Position numbers and translations under genes: made by a program
DNA from: Paractinoplanes bogorensis
GTDB lineage: Bacteria; Actinomycetota; Actinomycetes; Mycobacteriales; Micromonosporaceae
Assembly: GCF_018829635.1 (NCBI RefSeq)
Contig: NZ_JAHKKG010000011.1
Coordinates: forward strand, 248,001-312,000
Length of the DNA: 64,000 nucleotides
Direction: 5' to 3'
Part shown: in pieces, positions 42,854 to 51,718 of the stretch
Layout: each line of letters starts with the position of its first letter
Position numbering within the stretch: position 1 is the first letter of the stretch
The notes under the pieces: model-generated
The model's database searches: none
Told to the model about the DNA's origin: nothing
What the model saw: only the letters and a program-made list of their open reading frames with translations

Positions 42854-42869
42854 CTGTGACCGGTTACAG
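42854..42869. promoter_or_regulatory. LacI-type operator 2, before GH35-GalT gene
   Basis: An identical copy of CTGTGACCGGTTACAG, 90 bp from operator 1 and ending 6 bp before the ribosome site of the GH35-GalT gene. Two identical sites flanking a divergent promoter pair allow joint repression, possibly by looping. Confidence 0.7.
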
Positions 42870-42886
42870 GTTTTCGAGGAGGCCCC

Positions 42887-45800
42887 GTGCTGTCAGTCGC
42901 GCATCGTCCGTGGTCCGAGCCGCCGCGCCGGCCCCGGATGAGCAACGACGAGGACGTACGACCGGGGGTGGCGCTGACCAGCCGCGCACTTGTTCGTCAC
43001 GGCCGGCCGGTCATCCCGGTGTCGGGGGAGCTGCACTACAGCCGGGTGCCCCGGCACCGCTGGGCCGAGCGGCTGCGGCAGATGCGTGCGGGCGGCATCA
43101 CGGTCGTCGCCAGCTATGTGTTCTGGCTGCACCACGTCGGCCGGCGTGGCGAGCCCCGCTTCGACGGCAACCTCGACCTGGCCGCGTTCCTCGACGAGGT
43201 GCGGGCGGCCGGGCTCGACATGGTGCTGCGCATCGGGCCCTGGTGCCACGGCGAGAGCCGGAACGGTGGCTTCCCCGACTGGGTGCAGGCGGCGCCGGTC
43301 GCGCATCGCACCGACGATCCGGCCTACCTCGAGCTGGTGTCGGAGTGGTTTGCTGTTCTGGCTTCTCGTATTCGGGGGGCTGAGCTGCTCGGGATCCAAC
43401 TCGAGAACGAGCTCTACGACCAGCCGGGCCACCTGGTCACGCTGAAACGGCTGGCCCGGTCGGCCGGTCTCACCGCACCGCTGTGGACGGCGACCGCGTG
43501 GGGCGGCGCCGACCTGCCGGCCGGTGAGGTGCTGCCGCTGTACGGCGGGTACGGCGACGGGTTCTGGGTGGACGCGGGCGCGCCCTGGGACCCGACGTTC
43601 CGCGACCACTTCTTCTTCTCGCACGTCTGGGACGACCCGGGCATCGGTGCCGACCTGCGCCGGACGCCGGCGTCGGCGCATCCGGCCTCCCTCCCTCCTT
43701 TCTTCCCACCGGCCACCTGCGAACTCGGCGGCGGCATGGCGACCGCCTACCACCGTCGGCCCTGGCCGGCCGCGCTCGATGTGGCCACGATCGCCCACTG
43801 CAAGATCGGCAACGGGTCGGCCTGGCAGGGCTATTACATGTATGCCGGGGGCACCAACCCGCCGCACGCCCAGGAGTCCCACGCGACCGGCTATCCGAAC
43901 GACATGCCGCCGCTGGGCTACGACTTCCACGCGCCGATCGGCGAGTCGGGCCTGCTCGCCGCCAGCCACGCCGAACTGCGGCGGCAGCACGCTTTTCTGG
44001 CCGCGTTCGGCGATCGTCTGGCCGAAATGCCGTCAACCCTTCCCGCCGTACGCCCCCACGGCGTCGACGACCGCACCACCATGCGCTACGCGCTCCGCAG
44101 CGACGGGGACAGCGGTTTCCTGTTCCTCGCCTGGCATCAGCCCCATTTCCCGCTGGCGACCTACCGAGGCGCCCAGTTCCAAGTGGTACTCGGTACCGAC
44201 ACGCCCGGCGACGCGTCGCCGGGTGCCGGTGCGGATGCAGGTGTCGGTGTCGGGTCGGGTGTCGGTGTTGGAGCGGTTGTCGGGGCGTCCGGCGAGGCGG
44301 TGCTGACCGTGCCGGCTGTGCCGGTGGACATTCCGGCGGGGACGATTGCTTGTTGGCCGCTGCGGCTGGCCGTGGGGAGTGGGCGGCTCGACTGGGCCAC
44401 CGCCTCGGTGCTGACCGTGCTGCCGGGTGAGGTGCCGACGCTGGTGCTGGTCGCGGCCGAGGGCGTCGACGTGACTTACTCCGTCGGCGGTGTCGTTGCC
44501 GCCGCGACGCCTGGTCTCGTCCCGGTTCAGCTCGGAGCGTTCGACCTGCTGGTGCTTCCGGCGTCGGTGGCCGGTGCGATCTGGGTCGACGAGGACGGGC
44601 CGCGGCGGCGGTTGCTGCTCTCGGACGACGAACTGCGCTGGGGGGGCGACGGGCGGGTCAGCGTGCACTCGACCGGCGTGCCGGACGTGCGTGTCTATGA
44701 ACCGGTGACCGGCGAATTCGTGGCACTGCGACTCGACGGCCGCGAGGTGGGCGGCGATGTTGGCGGCCTCGAAGTCGGTGGCACCGGGGGCAGTGGTTTC
44801 GAGGCGGCGGCCGACGTCGTTGCGGTGCGGGAGGCCGTGGGGACCGTGCCGGTTGCATACGGGAAATTCGATGGCCGGCAGTCCGCGCCCAGCCCGGAGA
44901 CGTTCGACGAGCTGGCGGCGGTCTATCGGCTCACCGTGCCTGAGCGAGGGGGCGTCGACCTTGTTCTGCGCATCGACTGGGCCGGGGACGTCGGGCAGTT
45001 GCGGGTCGACGGGCGGGCGGTGACCGACCGCTTCTGGGACGGCTCGGCCTGGACGGTCAACCTGCGCGACGCGGGCTGGCTTCCGGGGGCCGAACTCACC
45101 CTGCATCTGCTGCCGCTGGCGGCTGGCTCGACCGTGTCGCTTCCGACCGGCGCTCGCGACCGGCTGCTGGCCGCCGATGGGCAGCAACTGCTCGCGCTCG
45201 ATGCGGTGCGGGTGCTGGGAAGGGTGACGTGGCATGAGCTCGGGCACCGTGTGCGCAAGACGATGCGGTACATGGCCGACGGGCGCGAGATCATCTATTT
45301 CGACGACACCTCGCTGGAAGTGCCGCGGACGGCGATCGACCTCCGTGACCTGTCGCTGCCCGAGGCGCAGCCGGAGATGCGACTCGACCCACTCACGGGG
45401 GAGTGGATCGCGATCGCGGCCCATCGCAACGACCGGACCTATCAGCCCAGCGCCGATGCGGACCCGCTCGCGCCGACCGTTCCGGGCGGTGCGCCGACCG
45501 AGGTGGCCGAGGCCGCGTACGACGTCGTCGTGTTCGAGAACCGTTTCCCGGCCTTCTCGCCGCGGGCCGCGAACGCCGGCCGGGATGCGGCGCCGATGGG
45601 CGTGACTGGCGGTGGGGAGCTGGCGGCCTGGGCCACCGGGACGCTCGAGTTGATTGACGGGGACCCGATGTGGCCCGTGCGGCCGGCGTCGGGGCGTACG
45701 GAAGTGGTCTGTTTCTCGTCGGAGGCTGAGGGATCGTTCGGATCGTTGACGCCGTCGCGGGCGCGGACCGTCATCGACGCCTGGGCCGACCGCACGGCCG

Positions 45801-46402
45801 CGCTGGGACGGATGCCGGGCGTGGAGCACGTGTTCGTGTTCGAGAACCGGGGGCGCGAGATCGGGGTGACGCTGCCGCATCCGCACGGGCAGATCTACGC
45901 GTTCCCGTTCGTGCCGCCCAAGGTGCGGCGGATGCTGACTCGGGTCGCCTCGCATCCGAGGTTGTTCGCGGAGATTCTGGCGGCCGAGCGGCGGGCCGGA
46001 ACCCGGATCGTGGCCTCGTCGGAGCATTGGACGGCGTATGTGCCGGCGGCGGCGCGCTGGCCGGTCGAGGTGCACATCGCGCCGCACCGCGACGTGGCCG
46101 ATCTGCCGGGGCTCACCGACGACGAGCGCGACGACCTGGCCGTGCTCTATCTCGACGTGCTGGGACGGCTCGATCGCTACTACGAGGGGCCGGAACCTCT
46201 GCCGTACATCTCAGGCGTCTTTCAGGCTCCCGTACGGGAAGGAAGGGATCTTTTCCGGCTGCATCTGCAGGTGTTCTCGGTGCTTCGGGCGCCCGGCAAG
46301 CTCAAGTATCTGGCCGGGGTCGAGTCAGCCATGGGGTCGTGGATCAGCGACACGACGCCGGAGCGGGTGGCCGAGCGGCTGCGTGCGGTCGTCGCGGCGT
46401 AG
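42887..46402 (+). CDS. GH35 beta-galactosidase fused to galactose-1-phosphate uridylyltransferase
   Basis: One uninterrupted 1171-codon frame. Residues about 20-785 are a GH35 beta-galactosidase: PVIPVSGELHYSRVPRHRWAERLRQMRAGG, IGPWCHGESRNGGFPDW, LLGIQLENELYD (acid/base Glu), and a C-terminal jelly-roll ending LLALDAVRVLGRVTW. After a linker of only about 10 residues a full GalT begins (VRKTMRYMADGREIIYFDD, RLDPLTGEWIAIAAHR), with active site LPHPHGQIYAF (His998, His1000) and RLHLQVFSVLRAPGKLKYLAG at the end. GAGGAGG precedes GTG 42887. The GalT part could also start separately at GTG 45251. Cytoplasmic: no signal peptide. The 3' end overlaps the convergent channel gene by 78 bp. Confidence 0.88.
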   Translation: MLSVAHRPWSEPPRRPRMSNDEDVRPGVALTSRALVRHGRPVIPVSGELHYSRVPRHRWAERLRQMRAGGITVVASYVFWLHHVGRRGEPRFDGNLDLAAFLDEVRAAGLDMVLRIGPWCHGESRNGGFPDWVQAAPVAHRTDDPAYLELVSEWFAVLASRIRGAELLGIQLENELYDQPGHLVTLKRLARSAGLTAPLWTATAWGGADLPAGEVLPLYGGYGDGFWVDAGAPWDPTFRDHFFFSHVWDDPGIGADLRRTPASAHPASLPPFFPPATCELGGGMATAYHRRPWPAALDVATIAHCKIGNGSAWQGYYMYAGGTNPPHAQESHATGYPNDMPPLGYDFHAPIGESGLLAASHAELRRQHAFLAAFGDRLAEMPSTLPAVRPHGVDDRTTMRYALRSDGDSGFLFLAWHQPHFPLATYRGAQFQVVLGTDTPGDASPGAGADAGVGVGSGVGVGAVVGASGEAVLTVPAVPVDIPAGTIACWPLRLAVGSGRLDWATASVLTVLPGEVPTLVLVAAEGVDVTYSVGGVVAAATPGLVPVQLGAFDLLVLPASVAGAIWVDEDGPRRRLLLSDDELRWGGDGRVSVHSTGVPDVRVYEPVTGEFVALRLDGREVGGDVGGLEVGGTGGSGFEAAADVVAVREAVGTVPVAYGKFDGRQSAPSPETFDELAAVYRLTVPERGGVDLVLRIDWAGDVGQLRVDGRAVTDRFWDGSAWTVNLRDAGWLPGAELTLHLLPLAAGSTVSLPTGARDRLLAADGQQLLALDAVRVLGRVTWHELGHRVRKTMRYMADGREIIYFDDTSLEVPRTAIDLRDLSLPEAQPEMRLDPLTGEWIAIAAHRNDRTYQPSADADPLAPTVPGGAPTEVAEAAYDVVVFENRFPAFSPRAANAGRDAAPMGVTGGGELAAWATGTLELIDGDPMWPVRPASGRTEVVCFSSEAEGSFGSLTPSRARTVIDAWADRTAALGRMPGVEHVFVFENRGREIGVTLPHPHGQIYAFPFVPPKVRRMLTRVASHPRLFAEILAAERRAGTRIVASSEHWTAYVPAAARWPVEVHIAPHRDVADLPGLTDDERDDLAVLYLDVLGRLDRYYEGPEPLPYISGVFQAPVREGRDLFRLHLQVFSVLRAPGKLKYLAGVESAMGSWISDTTPERVAERLRAVVAA

Positions 46403-48121
46403 GACCTGGAGGAGTTCCTCGTACGGGCCGATCAGGTAGGCCTTGTCGCCGGCGCTGAAGCGGGTGTTGCGGCGTGGCGGGTGCTCGAGTTCGCCCTCGG
46501 CACGGCTGATCGCGACCACCCGCGTACGGGCGGAAAGGTCTTGCATGGCCAAGCCGTCGAGGCCGCCGCCGGGGGCCACGGTGAGGCGGCCGACCAGCAT
46601 GAGTTGCGAGCTGACGTAGAACGTGGCGATCACGTCGAGACCGAGCGCCGCGCCGACGAACCAGGGTGCGGCCAGGGCGGCCGTCGAGCGGGCCAGGCCG
46701 AGGTTGAAGTTGCGCTCGACCGTCGCCGCCAGTGTGCGGTCGAACAGGCGCAGCACCACCGGCACGTCGCTGGCCCGTTCGCCGAGCTGGTCGCGGATGG
46801 CCAGGCCGGTCTCCAGGTTGACCAGGTCGTCGCTGGTCAGCACGGCGACCGCCCGGGCCTCGGCCAGCTGCACCCGGTCGAGGGTGCGGGGCAGGGTGGC
46901 GTCCGCGAAGATCACCGGGATGCCCAGGTCGCGCACCTGGTCGGCGTACCGGCAGCTCTCGTCGTGCTCGATGACGACCACATCGAGGCCGGCGCCGTGC
47001 AGCCGCTCGACCACCCGGACACCGACCGAGCCGAGCCCGGCCACCACGACGTGCCCGGTCAGCTGGGTCAGCCGGCGGCGGCCCATCGCCTCCTGCAGAC
47101 GGATGCTGACCAGGGTGTTGGTGAGCAGGGCGTAGAAGCTGGTGGCGAGCAGGACACCCAGGATCATCAGCGCGATCGCGAAGCCGCGCAGCCACGAGGG
47201 CTGGTCGCGGAAGTAGAAGTCGCCGAAGCCGACGGTGCCGATGGTCTCGACCGCGAAGTAGCCCGCGTCGAGCAGGGTCATCCGGGTGCCGTCGGGTTCG
47301 CGGTAGCCGAGGCGCAGCACCACCATGGCGGTGACGAGCAGGAAGAACAGGGCGCCGAGGGCGTACGCGAGACGGCGGTCGACGGCCGTCAGCACGGTCT
47401 GCGCCACGTGCAGTTTGCGGCGCAGCCAGTTCGGCCGGGCCGACGCCGCCACCGTGGTGTCGCTGTTCAGGCCCGCGTCCTCGAGCTCGGGCGCGGTGCC
47501 GAGCAGGGTGACCACGTCGCCCGGGCGTACGACGTGGTCGCGGCCGGGGCATACCTCGATCTCGAGGCCGTCCGCGCTGGTGACGGCGAGCGGGGCCAGC
47601 GCGCCGTAGCGGGAACGCAGCGGGCCGGTGAAGTCGGCGACGGTCTGGGCGGCGACGAACCGGGTGCCGTCCAGGTCGAGTTCGTGGGTGCCGGTGCGCA
47701 GGCAGGCCTCGACCAGCGACGGCGTGGACAGGCCGGCCACGTCGAGCACCGAGATCGACAGCGCCGACAGGGCCCGGCCGACCGCGGCGTTGCGCAGCTG
47801 CACGACGATCCGGATGTCGGGCCGGTTCTCGCGGGTGAGCAGGGCGGCCTCGATGGTGTGCAGGTCGTCGCCGAGCACGCAGATGACCGCCACCGCCCCG
47901 GGCAGACCGGCCTCGCCCAGCGTCTCGACCAGCCGGGGACTCCCGACCACGACCGGGACACCCCAGCCGCGGACGACCCGGACGAGCCGGGCGTCGGCGT
48001 CGTCCTCGACCACCACGATGCGGACGCCGGCCAGGTGCAGCTGCTCGACCGTCCGCAGGCCGACGTCGTCGAGCCCGCAGACGATGATGTGCCCCCGCCA
48101 GCCGGCGCAGCTGCCCTCCAC
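46325..48121 (-). CDS. Potassium channel with two RCK/TrkA-N domains
   Basis: A 598-residue protein. RCK-N domain 1 (GHIIVCGLDDVGLRTVEQLHLAGVRIVVVEDD, about 10-130) and an RCK-C-like part come first. A two-TM pore follows (RLAYALGALFFLLVTAMVVL, pore helix AVETIGTVGFGDFYF with filter TVGFGD, then LRGFAIALMILGVLLATSFYALL). The second RCK-N is GHVVVAGLGSVGVRVVERLHGAGLDVVVIEHD, with a further C-terminal domain. Both N domains keep a GxGxxG-like nucleotide loop. GTG 48121 lies six bases after TAGCCT. Confidence 0.9.
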   Translation of the reverse strand: MEGSCAGWRGHIIVCGLDDVGLRTVEQLHLAGVRIVVVEDDADARLVRVVRGWGVPVVVGSPRLVETLGEAGLPGAVAVICVLGDDLHTIEAALLTRENRPDIRIVVQLRNAAVGRALSALSISVLDVAGLSTPSLVEACLRTGTHELDLDGTRFVAAQTVADFTGPLRSRYGALAPLAVTSADGLEIEVCPGRDHVVRPGDVVTLLGTAPELEDAGLNSDTTVAASARPNWLRRKLHVAQTVLTAVDRRLAYALGALFFLLVTAMVVLRLGYREPDGTRMTLLDAGYFAVETIGTVGFGDFYFRDQPSWLRGFAIALMILGVLLATSFYALLTNTLVSIRLQEAMGRRRLTQLTGHVVVAGLGSVGVRVVERLHGAGLDVVVIEHDESCRYADQVRDLGIPVIFADATLPRTLDRVQLAEARAVAVLTSDDLVNLETGLAIRDQLGERASDVPVVLRLFDRTLAATVERNFNLGLARSTAALAAPWFVGAALGLDVIATFYVSSQLMLVGRLTVAPGGGLDGLAMQDLSARTRVVAISRAEGELEHPPRRNTRFSAGDKAYLIGPYEELLQVLRRDDRTQPLGHPLRRRVADPRPHG

Positions 48122-48127
48122 CTTCGC

Positions 48128-48133
48128 AGGCTA
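48128..48133 (-). promoter_or_regulatory. -10 element, leaderless promoter of K+ channel gene
   Basis: TAGCCT on the minus strand, six bases (GCGAAG) before GTG 48121. Confidence 0.5.
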
Positions 48134-48169
48134 GCGAGGTTTCGTTACGGCTAGCGGCGTGTTCGGGCA

Positions 48170-48205
48170 GCTGGGTGCCGACGGGAGCCCGCGCCGGCAC
48201 CCAGC
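48170..48205 (-). terminator. Terminator hairpin after GGDEF gene
   Basis: GCTGGGTGCCG pairs perfectly with CGGCACCCAGC around a 14-base loop, 33 bp downstream of the GGDEF stop on the minus strand. Confidence 0.65.
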
Positions 48206-48237
48206 CCAGGCAATGTCCCACCGGATATGCATCAACG

Positions 48238-49703
48238 TCAATACGTTGAGTGTGCAGGTTTGTTGCAGCCGCAGGTCGGGCAGCCCTCGTCGGCCGCCCG
48301 GCCGTCCCGCTTGCGGGCGTACATGGCCAGGTCGGCCCGGTGCAGCAGCTCGTCGAGGTCGAGGGAGCCGGGCTCGCTGACCGCGACGCCGATGCTGGCC
48401 GACGCGCTCACCGGACGGTTGCCGATGACGAACGGGCCCGCGATCGCCTCGTCCAGCCGCTGCGCCACGGCGAGCGCGCCCGCCTCGTCCGAGACCGAGC
48501 GCACGATCACCGCGAACTCGTCGCCGCCGAGCCGGCCGACCAGGTCGTCGTGGCGCACGGTCCGGCGCATGGCGTGGGCCACGGCGATCAGCAGGTCGTC
48601 GCCCGCCTGGTGGCCCAGGGTGTCGTTGACCTGTTTGAAGCCGTTCAGGTCGAGCAGCAGCACGGCCAGGCTCTGCCCGCCGCGCGCGGCCCGGCGCAGC
48701 GAGCGGGCCAGTTCGTCGTGCAGGCGGGCCCGGTTGGCCAGCCCGGTCAGAGCGTCCGTCTCGGCCGCTTCGGTGATCTCGGTCTGGGCCAGCGCCTGGC
48801 GCAGCACGACCAGCGTGGTGATGCCGATGCCGCCGAGCACCAGGCCGTCCCACGGGAAGGCGTCCTTTTCCCGTACGGCCGCGATGGTCAGCAGGAGATA
48901 GCCGACGGCCACCCCGACGTACGGGAGTTTCCCCGCCGCCCCTCGTCGCAGCGTGTCGGTTCCCGGGGCGGGTGCGCGGCCTGGCGCCACAGTTCGATCG
49001 CCCCGCAGGCGAGCAGGAAGTGCGTGGTGAGCCAGCACAGGAACGCGAACGTCGAGCGCTGGACGACGGCGACGTGCGCCTGCTGGTAGCCGAGGTAGAT
49101 GTCGCCGGTGAACAGGGCCAGCACCGAGGCGCCGAGCATGGCGAGCGTGCGGCGGCCGATCTGCCGGGTGCCGCGCAGCAGCACGCGGGCGAAGCCGAAC
49201 AGCACGAGCAGGTCGACCACCGGATAGCAGGCGGCGGCCAGGATGAGCGGCCACGACCGGTGGTGACGCTCCAGCGCGGGCCCGATCACGAAGTACCAGA
49301 GCGCCATCGAGGCACCGGCGGCCACGATGCCCGCGTCGAGCAGGGTCTTGAGGCGCTCGCGGGTGGTGGCCGCCCGTACCGGCAGCAGCATCAGCGCCAC
49401 GAACAGGACGATCGTGATGATCAGGTGCAGGGCGTCGCCGATCTGCGGGAACGCCCTGGTGCCGGTAGCGATGAAGGTCAGCGTGATGACGAGGGTCAGC
49501 ACGAGCGCGGCGACCAGCACCCGGGCGAAGCGGCGGGTCGGCCCGTCGAGCCCGGGGTGCCGGCAGGCGCGGACGCCGAAGAAGACCATGACGAGGTCGA
49601 ACCAGAGCATGGCCGGACCGGCGAAGGCCTCGGCGTTCCCGAAGGCGGCGATCGCCGCTACTGCCGCGGCGTAGATCGCGTACTGGGCGATCAGCACATC
49701 CAT
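48238..49703 (-). pseudogene. Diguanylate cyclase (GGDEF) gene split by a frameshift
   Basis: The 5' part encodes about seven TM segments (IYAAAVAAIAAFGNAEAF, ALVLTLVITLTFI, LHLIITIVLFVALMLL, LILAAACYPVVDLLVLFGFA, MLGASVLALFTGDIY) to HPPREP, then runs into a stop at 48888. In another frame the protein continues GKLPYVGVAVGYLLLTIAA and a GGDEF domain (TDALTGLANRARLHDEL, DLNGFKQVNDTLGHQAGDDLL, GRLGGDEFAV). One extra C in the GAACCGACACG stretch (about 48950-48960) would restore EPDTLRR and a protein of about 488 residues. Real mutation or sequencing error cannot be told apart. The intact product would make c-di-GMP. ATG 49754 is an alternative start. Confidence 0.75.
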
Positions 49704-49739
49704 CCCATCGGCGGGCCGTGTGCGCTTGTGAGCGCTGGC

Positions 49740-49745
49740 TACCGT
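49740..49745 (+). promoter_or_regulatory. -10 element, leaderless promoter of Ddn-like gene
   Basis: TACCGT, seven bases, then ATG 49753. Confidence 0.5.
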
Positions 49746-49752
49746 CGATGGC

Positions 49753-50202
49753 ATGGCCGAGGTCAGGGTGCCGCCGCGCTGGGTCGTCCGCGCGGCGTGG
49801 TCGACTCATCGCGCGATCTACAAGATTTCCGGCGGTCGTCTGGGGCTCGGGCGGCCCCGGGCGGCGAAATACGGCACGCTTCGGCTGACCACGGTAGGGC
49901 GGCGCAGCGGGCAGCCCCGGTCGGTGCTCCTGGCCTACTACGAGGACGGGCCCGACCTGGTGCTGATGTCGATGAACGGCTGGGGCGAGGGGCACCCGGC
50001 GTGGTGGCTCAACCTGCGGGACCAACCCGACGCGACGGTCGAACTGGGCGGCGACCGCCGGCCGGTGCGGGCCCGGGCGGCCTCGGGCGAGGAACGGGCG
50101 AGGCTCTGGGACGGCTGGAAGACGTACGACAAGAAGCTTGACGCGTACGCCGCCCTGCGCACCACAGAAGCAGTGGTGGTCGTCCTGGAACCTCGCCCGT
50201 GA
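49753..50202 (+). CDS. Deazaflavin (F420)-dependent nitroreductase-like protein
   Basis: A 149-residue protein of the Ddn split-beta-barrel family: TLRLTTVGRRSGQPRSVLLAYYEDGPDLVLMSMNGWGEGHPAWWLNLRDQPDATVELGG is the characteristic core that holds F420. Family members reduce quinones, nitro compounds or other acceptors. The presence of F420 chemistry agrees with an actinobacterial host. The start is leaderless. It is tail-to-tail with the reductase gene. Confidence 0.92.
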   Translation: MAEVRVPPRWVVRAAWSTHRAIYKISGGRLGLGRPRAAKYGTLRLTTVGRRSGQPRSVLLAYYEDGPDLVLMSMNGWGEGHPAWWLNLRDQPDATVELGGDRRPVRARAASGEERARLWDGWKTYDKKLDAYAALRTTEAVVVVLEPRP

Positions 50203-50205
50203 CGC

Positions 50206-51549
50206 TTACGCGCGGCGGCTGATCTCGATCATCTCGTGGCGCGGGACCACCTTGACGCGCTTGCGGCCGTGCGGGGTGCCGAGCTCGATCTCGTGCGCGT
50301 CCAGCCGCTTCCAGCCGTCCCAGGTGGTGTAGCCGACGCCGCGCCGGTCGAGGTGGCCGAGCACGTCGTCCGACTCGGCCGGCCGCAGCTGGTCGACGTC
50401 GGCCAGCAGGCTGGCCACCGTCTCGGCGGCGTCCTTCTTGGTGTGCCCGATCAGGCCGACCGGACCCCGCTTGATCCAGCCGGTGGCGTACAGGCCGGGG
50501 ACCCGCTCGCCGTCCAGGTCGAGCACGCGGCCCGCCTCGTGCGGGATCGTGCCGGTGGCCGGGTCGAACGGCAGGTCGGCGATCGGCTTGCTGAGGTAGC
50601 CGATCGCGCGGTAGACCGCCTGCACGTCCCAGTCGATGAACTCGCCGGTGCCGCGCACCCAGCCGTCGCCGGTCAGCTCCTGCGTCTCGGTGCGCAGGCC
50701 GGTCACGCCGGTCTCGACGTCGCCCTGGATCTCGACCGGGGCCTGCAGGAAGTGCAGGTGCAGGCGGCGCTGCTTGTCGCGGGGATCGCGGGCGCACCAG
50801 TTCTGCAGGATGTCGACGCACATCTTGACCGAGCGCTTGGACCGGATCAGCTCGAGGCTGCCCTCGTCGAACTCCATGCCCTCGGGGTGCACGATCACCT
50901 CGACGTTGGGCGACTCGTCGAGCTCGCGCAGCTCCATCGGCGTGATCTTGATCTGGCCCGGACCGCGCCGCGAGAACACGTGCACGTCGGTGACCGGGCT
51001 CTGCCGCAGGCCCTGGTAGACGTTGTCCGGGATCTCGGTCACGAGCAGCTCGTCGGCGGTCTTGGCGAGCACGCGGGCCACGTCGGCGGCGACGTTGCCG
51101 GCGCCCAGCACGGCCACCTTGGTCGCGGTCAGGGGCCACTCGCGCGGGACGTCGGGGTGGCCGTCGTACCAGGAGACGAAGTCGGCGCCACCGAAGCTGC
51201 CGGGCAGGTCGATGCCCGGGATGTCGAGCTCGCGGTCCTTGTCGGCGCCGGTCGCGATGATCGTGGCGTCGTAGAAGCGGTCGAGCTCCTCGGGCTTGAC
51301 GTCGACGCCGTAGTCGACGTTGCCGATGAAGCGGATCCGCGGGCTCTCCAGCACGTGGTGCAGCGCCGTGATGATCTCTTTGATGCGGGGGTGGTCGGGC
51401 GCGACGCCGTACCGGATGAGACCGTAGGGAGTCGGGAGCCGATCGAGGATGTCAACGGTGGCGTTCGGGGCGGCCTTGGTGAGAATGTCGGCCGCGTAGA
51501 TGCCGGCCGGGCCCGCGCCGATGACGGCGACCCGCAGGGGGCGATCCAT
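50206..51549 (-). CDS. Ferredoxin/adrenodoxin-type NADP+ reductase (FprA-like)
   Basis: A 447-residue flavoprotein close to mycobacterial FprA: FAD motif VAVIGAGPAGIYAADILTK, LPTPYGLIRYGVAPDHP, NADP motif VAVLGAGNVAADVARVLAKTADEL and late ATGWIKRGPVGLIGHTKKDAAETV. It moves electrons between NADPH and ferredoxins, for example for P450s or iron-siderophore reduction. AGGAGAC eight bases upstream supports ATG 51549. An iron-box-like sequence 30 bp upstream suggests control by iron. Confidence 0.93.
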   Translation of the reverse strand: MDRPLRVAVIGAGPAGIYAADILTKAAPNATVDILDRLPTPYGLIRYGVAPDHPRIKEIITALHHVLESPRIRFIGNVDYGVDVKPEELDRFYDATIIATGADKDRELDIPGIDLPGSFGGADFVSWYDGHPDVPREWPLTATKVAVLGAGNVAADVARVLAKTADELLVTEIPDNVYQGLRQSPVTDVHVFSRRGPGQIKITPMELRELDESPNVEVIVHPEGMEFDEGSLELIRSKRSVKMCVDILQNWCARDPRDKQRRLHLHFLQAPVEIQGDVETGVTGLRTETQELTGDGWVRGTGEFIDWDVQAVYRAIGYLSKPIADLPFDPATGTIPHEAGRVLDLDGERVPGLYATGWIKRGPVGLIGHTKKDAAETVASLLADVDQLRPAESDDVLGHLDRRGVGYTTWDGWKRLDAHEIELGTPHGRKRVKVVPRHEMIEISRRA

Positions 51550-51578
51550 GAAAGGGTGTCTCCTGCTCTCGGTGACAA

Positions 51579-51597
51579 TTAGGCTTACCTAAGTTAG
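51579..51597. promoter_or_regulatory. Iron-box-like site (IdeR/DmdR type)
   Basis: TTAGGCTTACCTAAGTTAG; TTAGG and CCTAA half-sites match the actinobacterial iron box TTAGGTTAGGCTAACCTAA at 12 of 19 positions by my count. It lies 30 bp upstream of the reductase start. Confidence 0.55.
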
Positions 51598-51718
51598 AAC
51601 CTCAACCCCACTTCAAGTCAAATCAAGATCGCGCGATCTGGGTCACATGACGGCCGCGCGGCCGTCCTCGGCTCGGCCCGGGCGTTTTTGGTTTTGCGGG
51701 CGGAAACGCGCCGGATGA

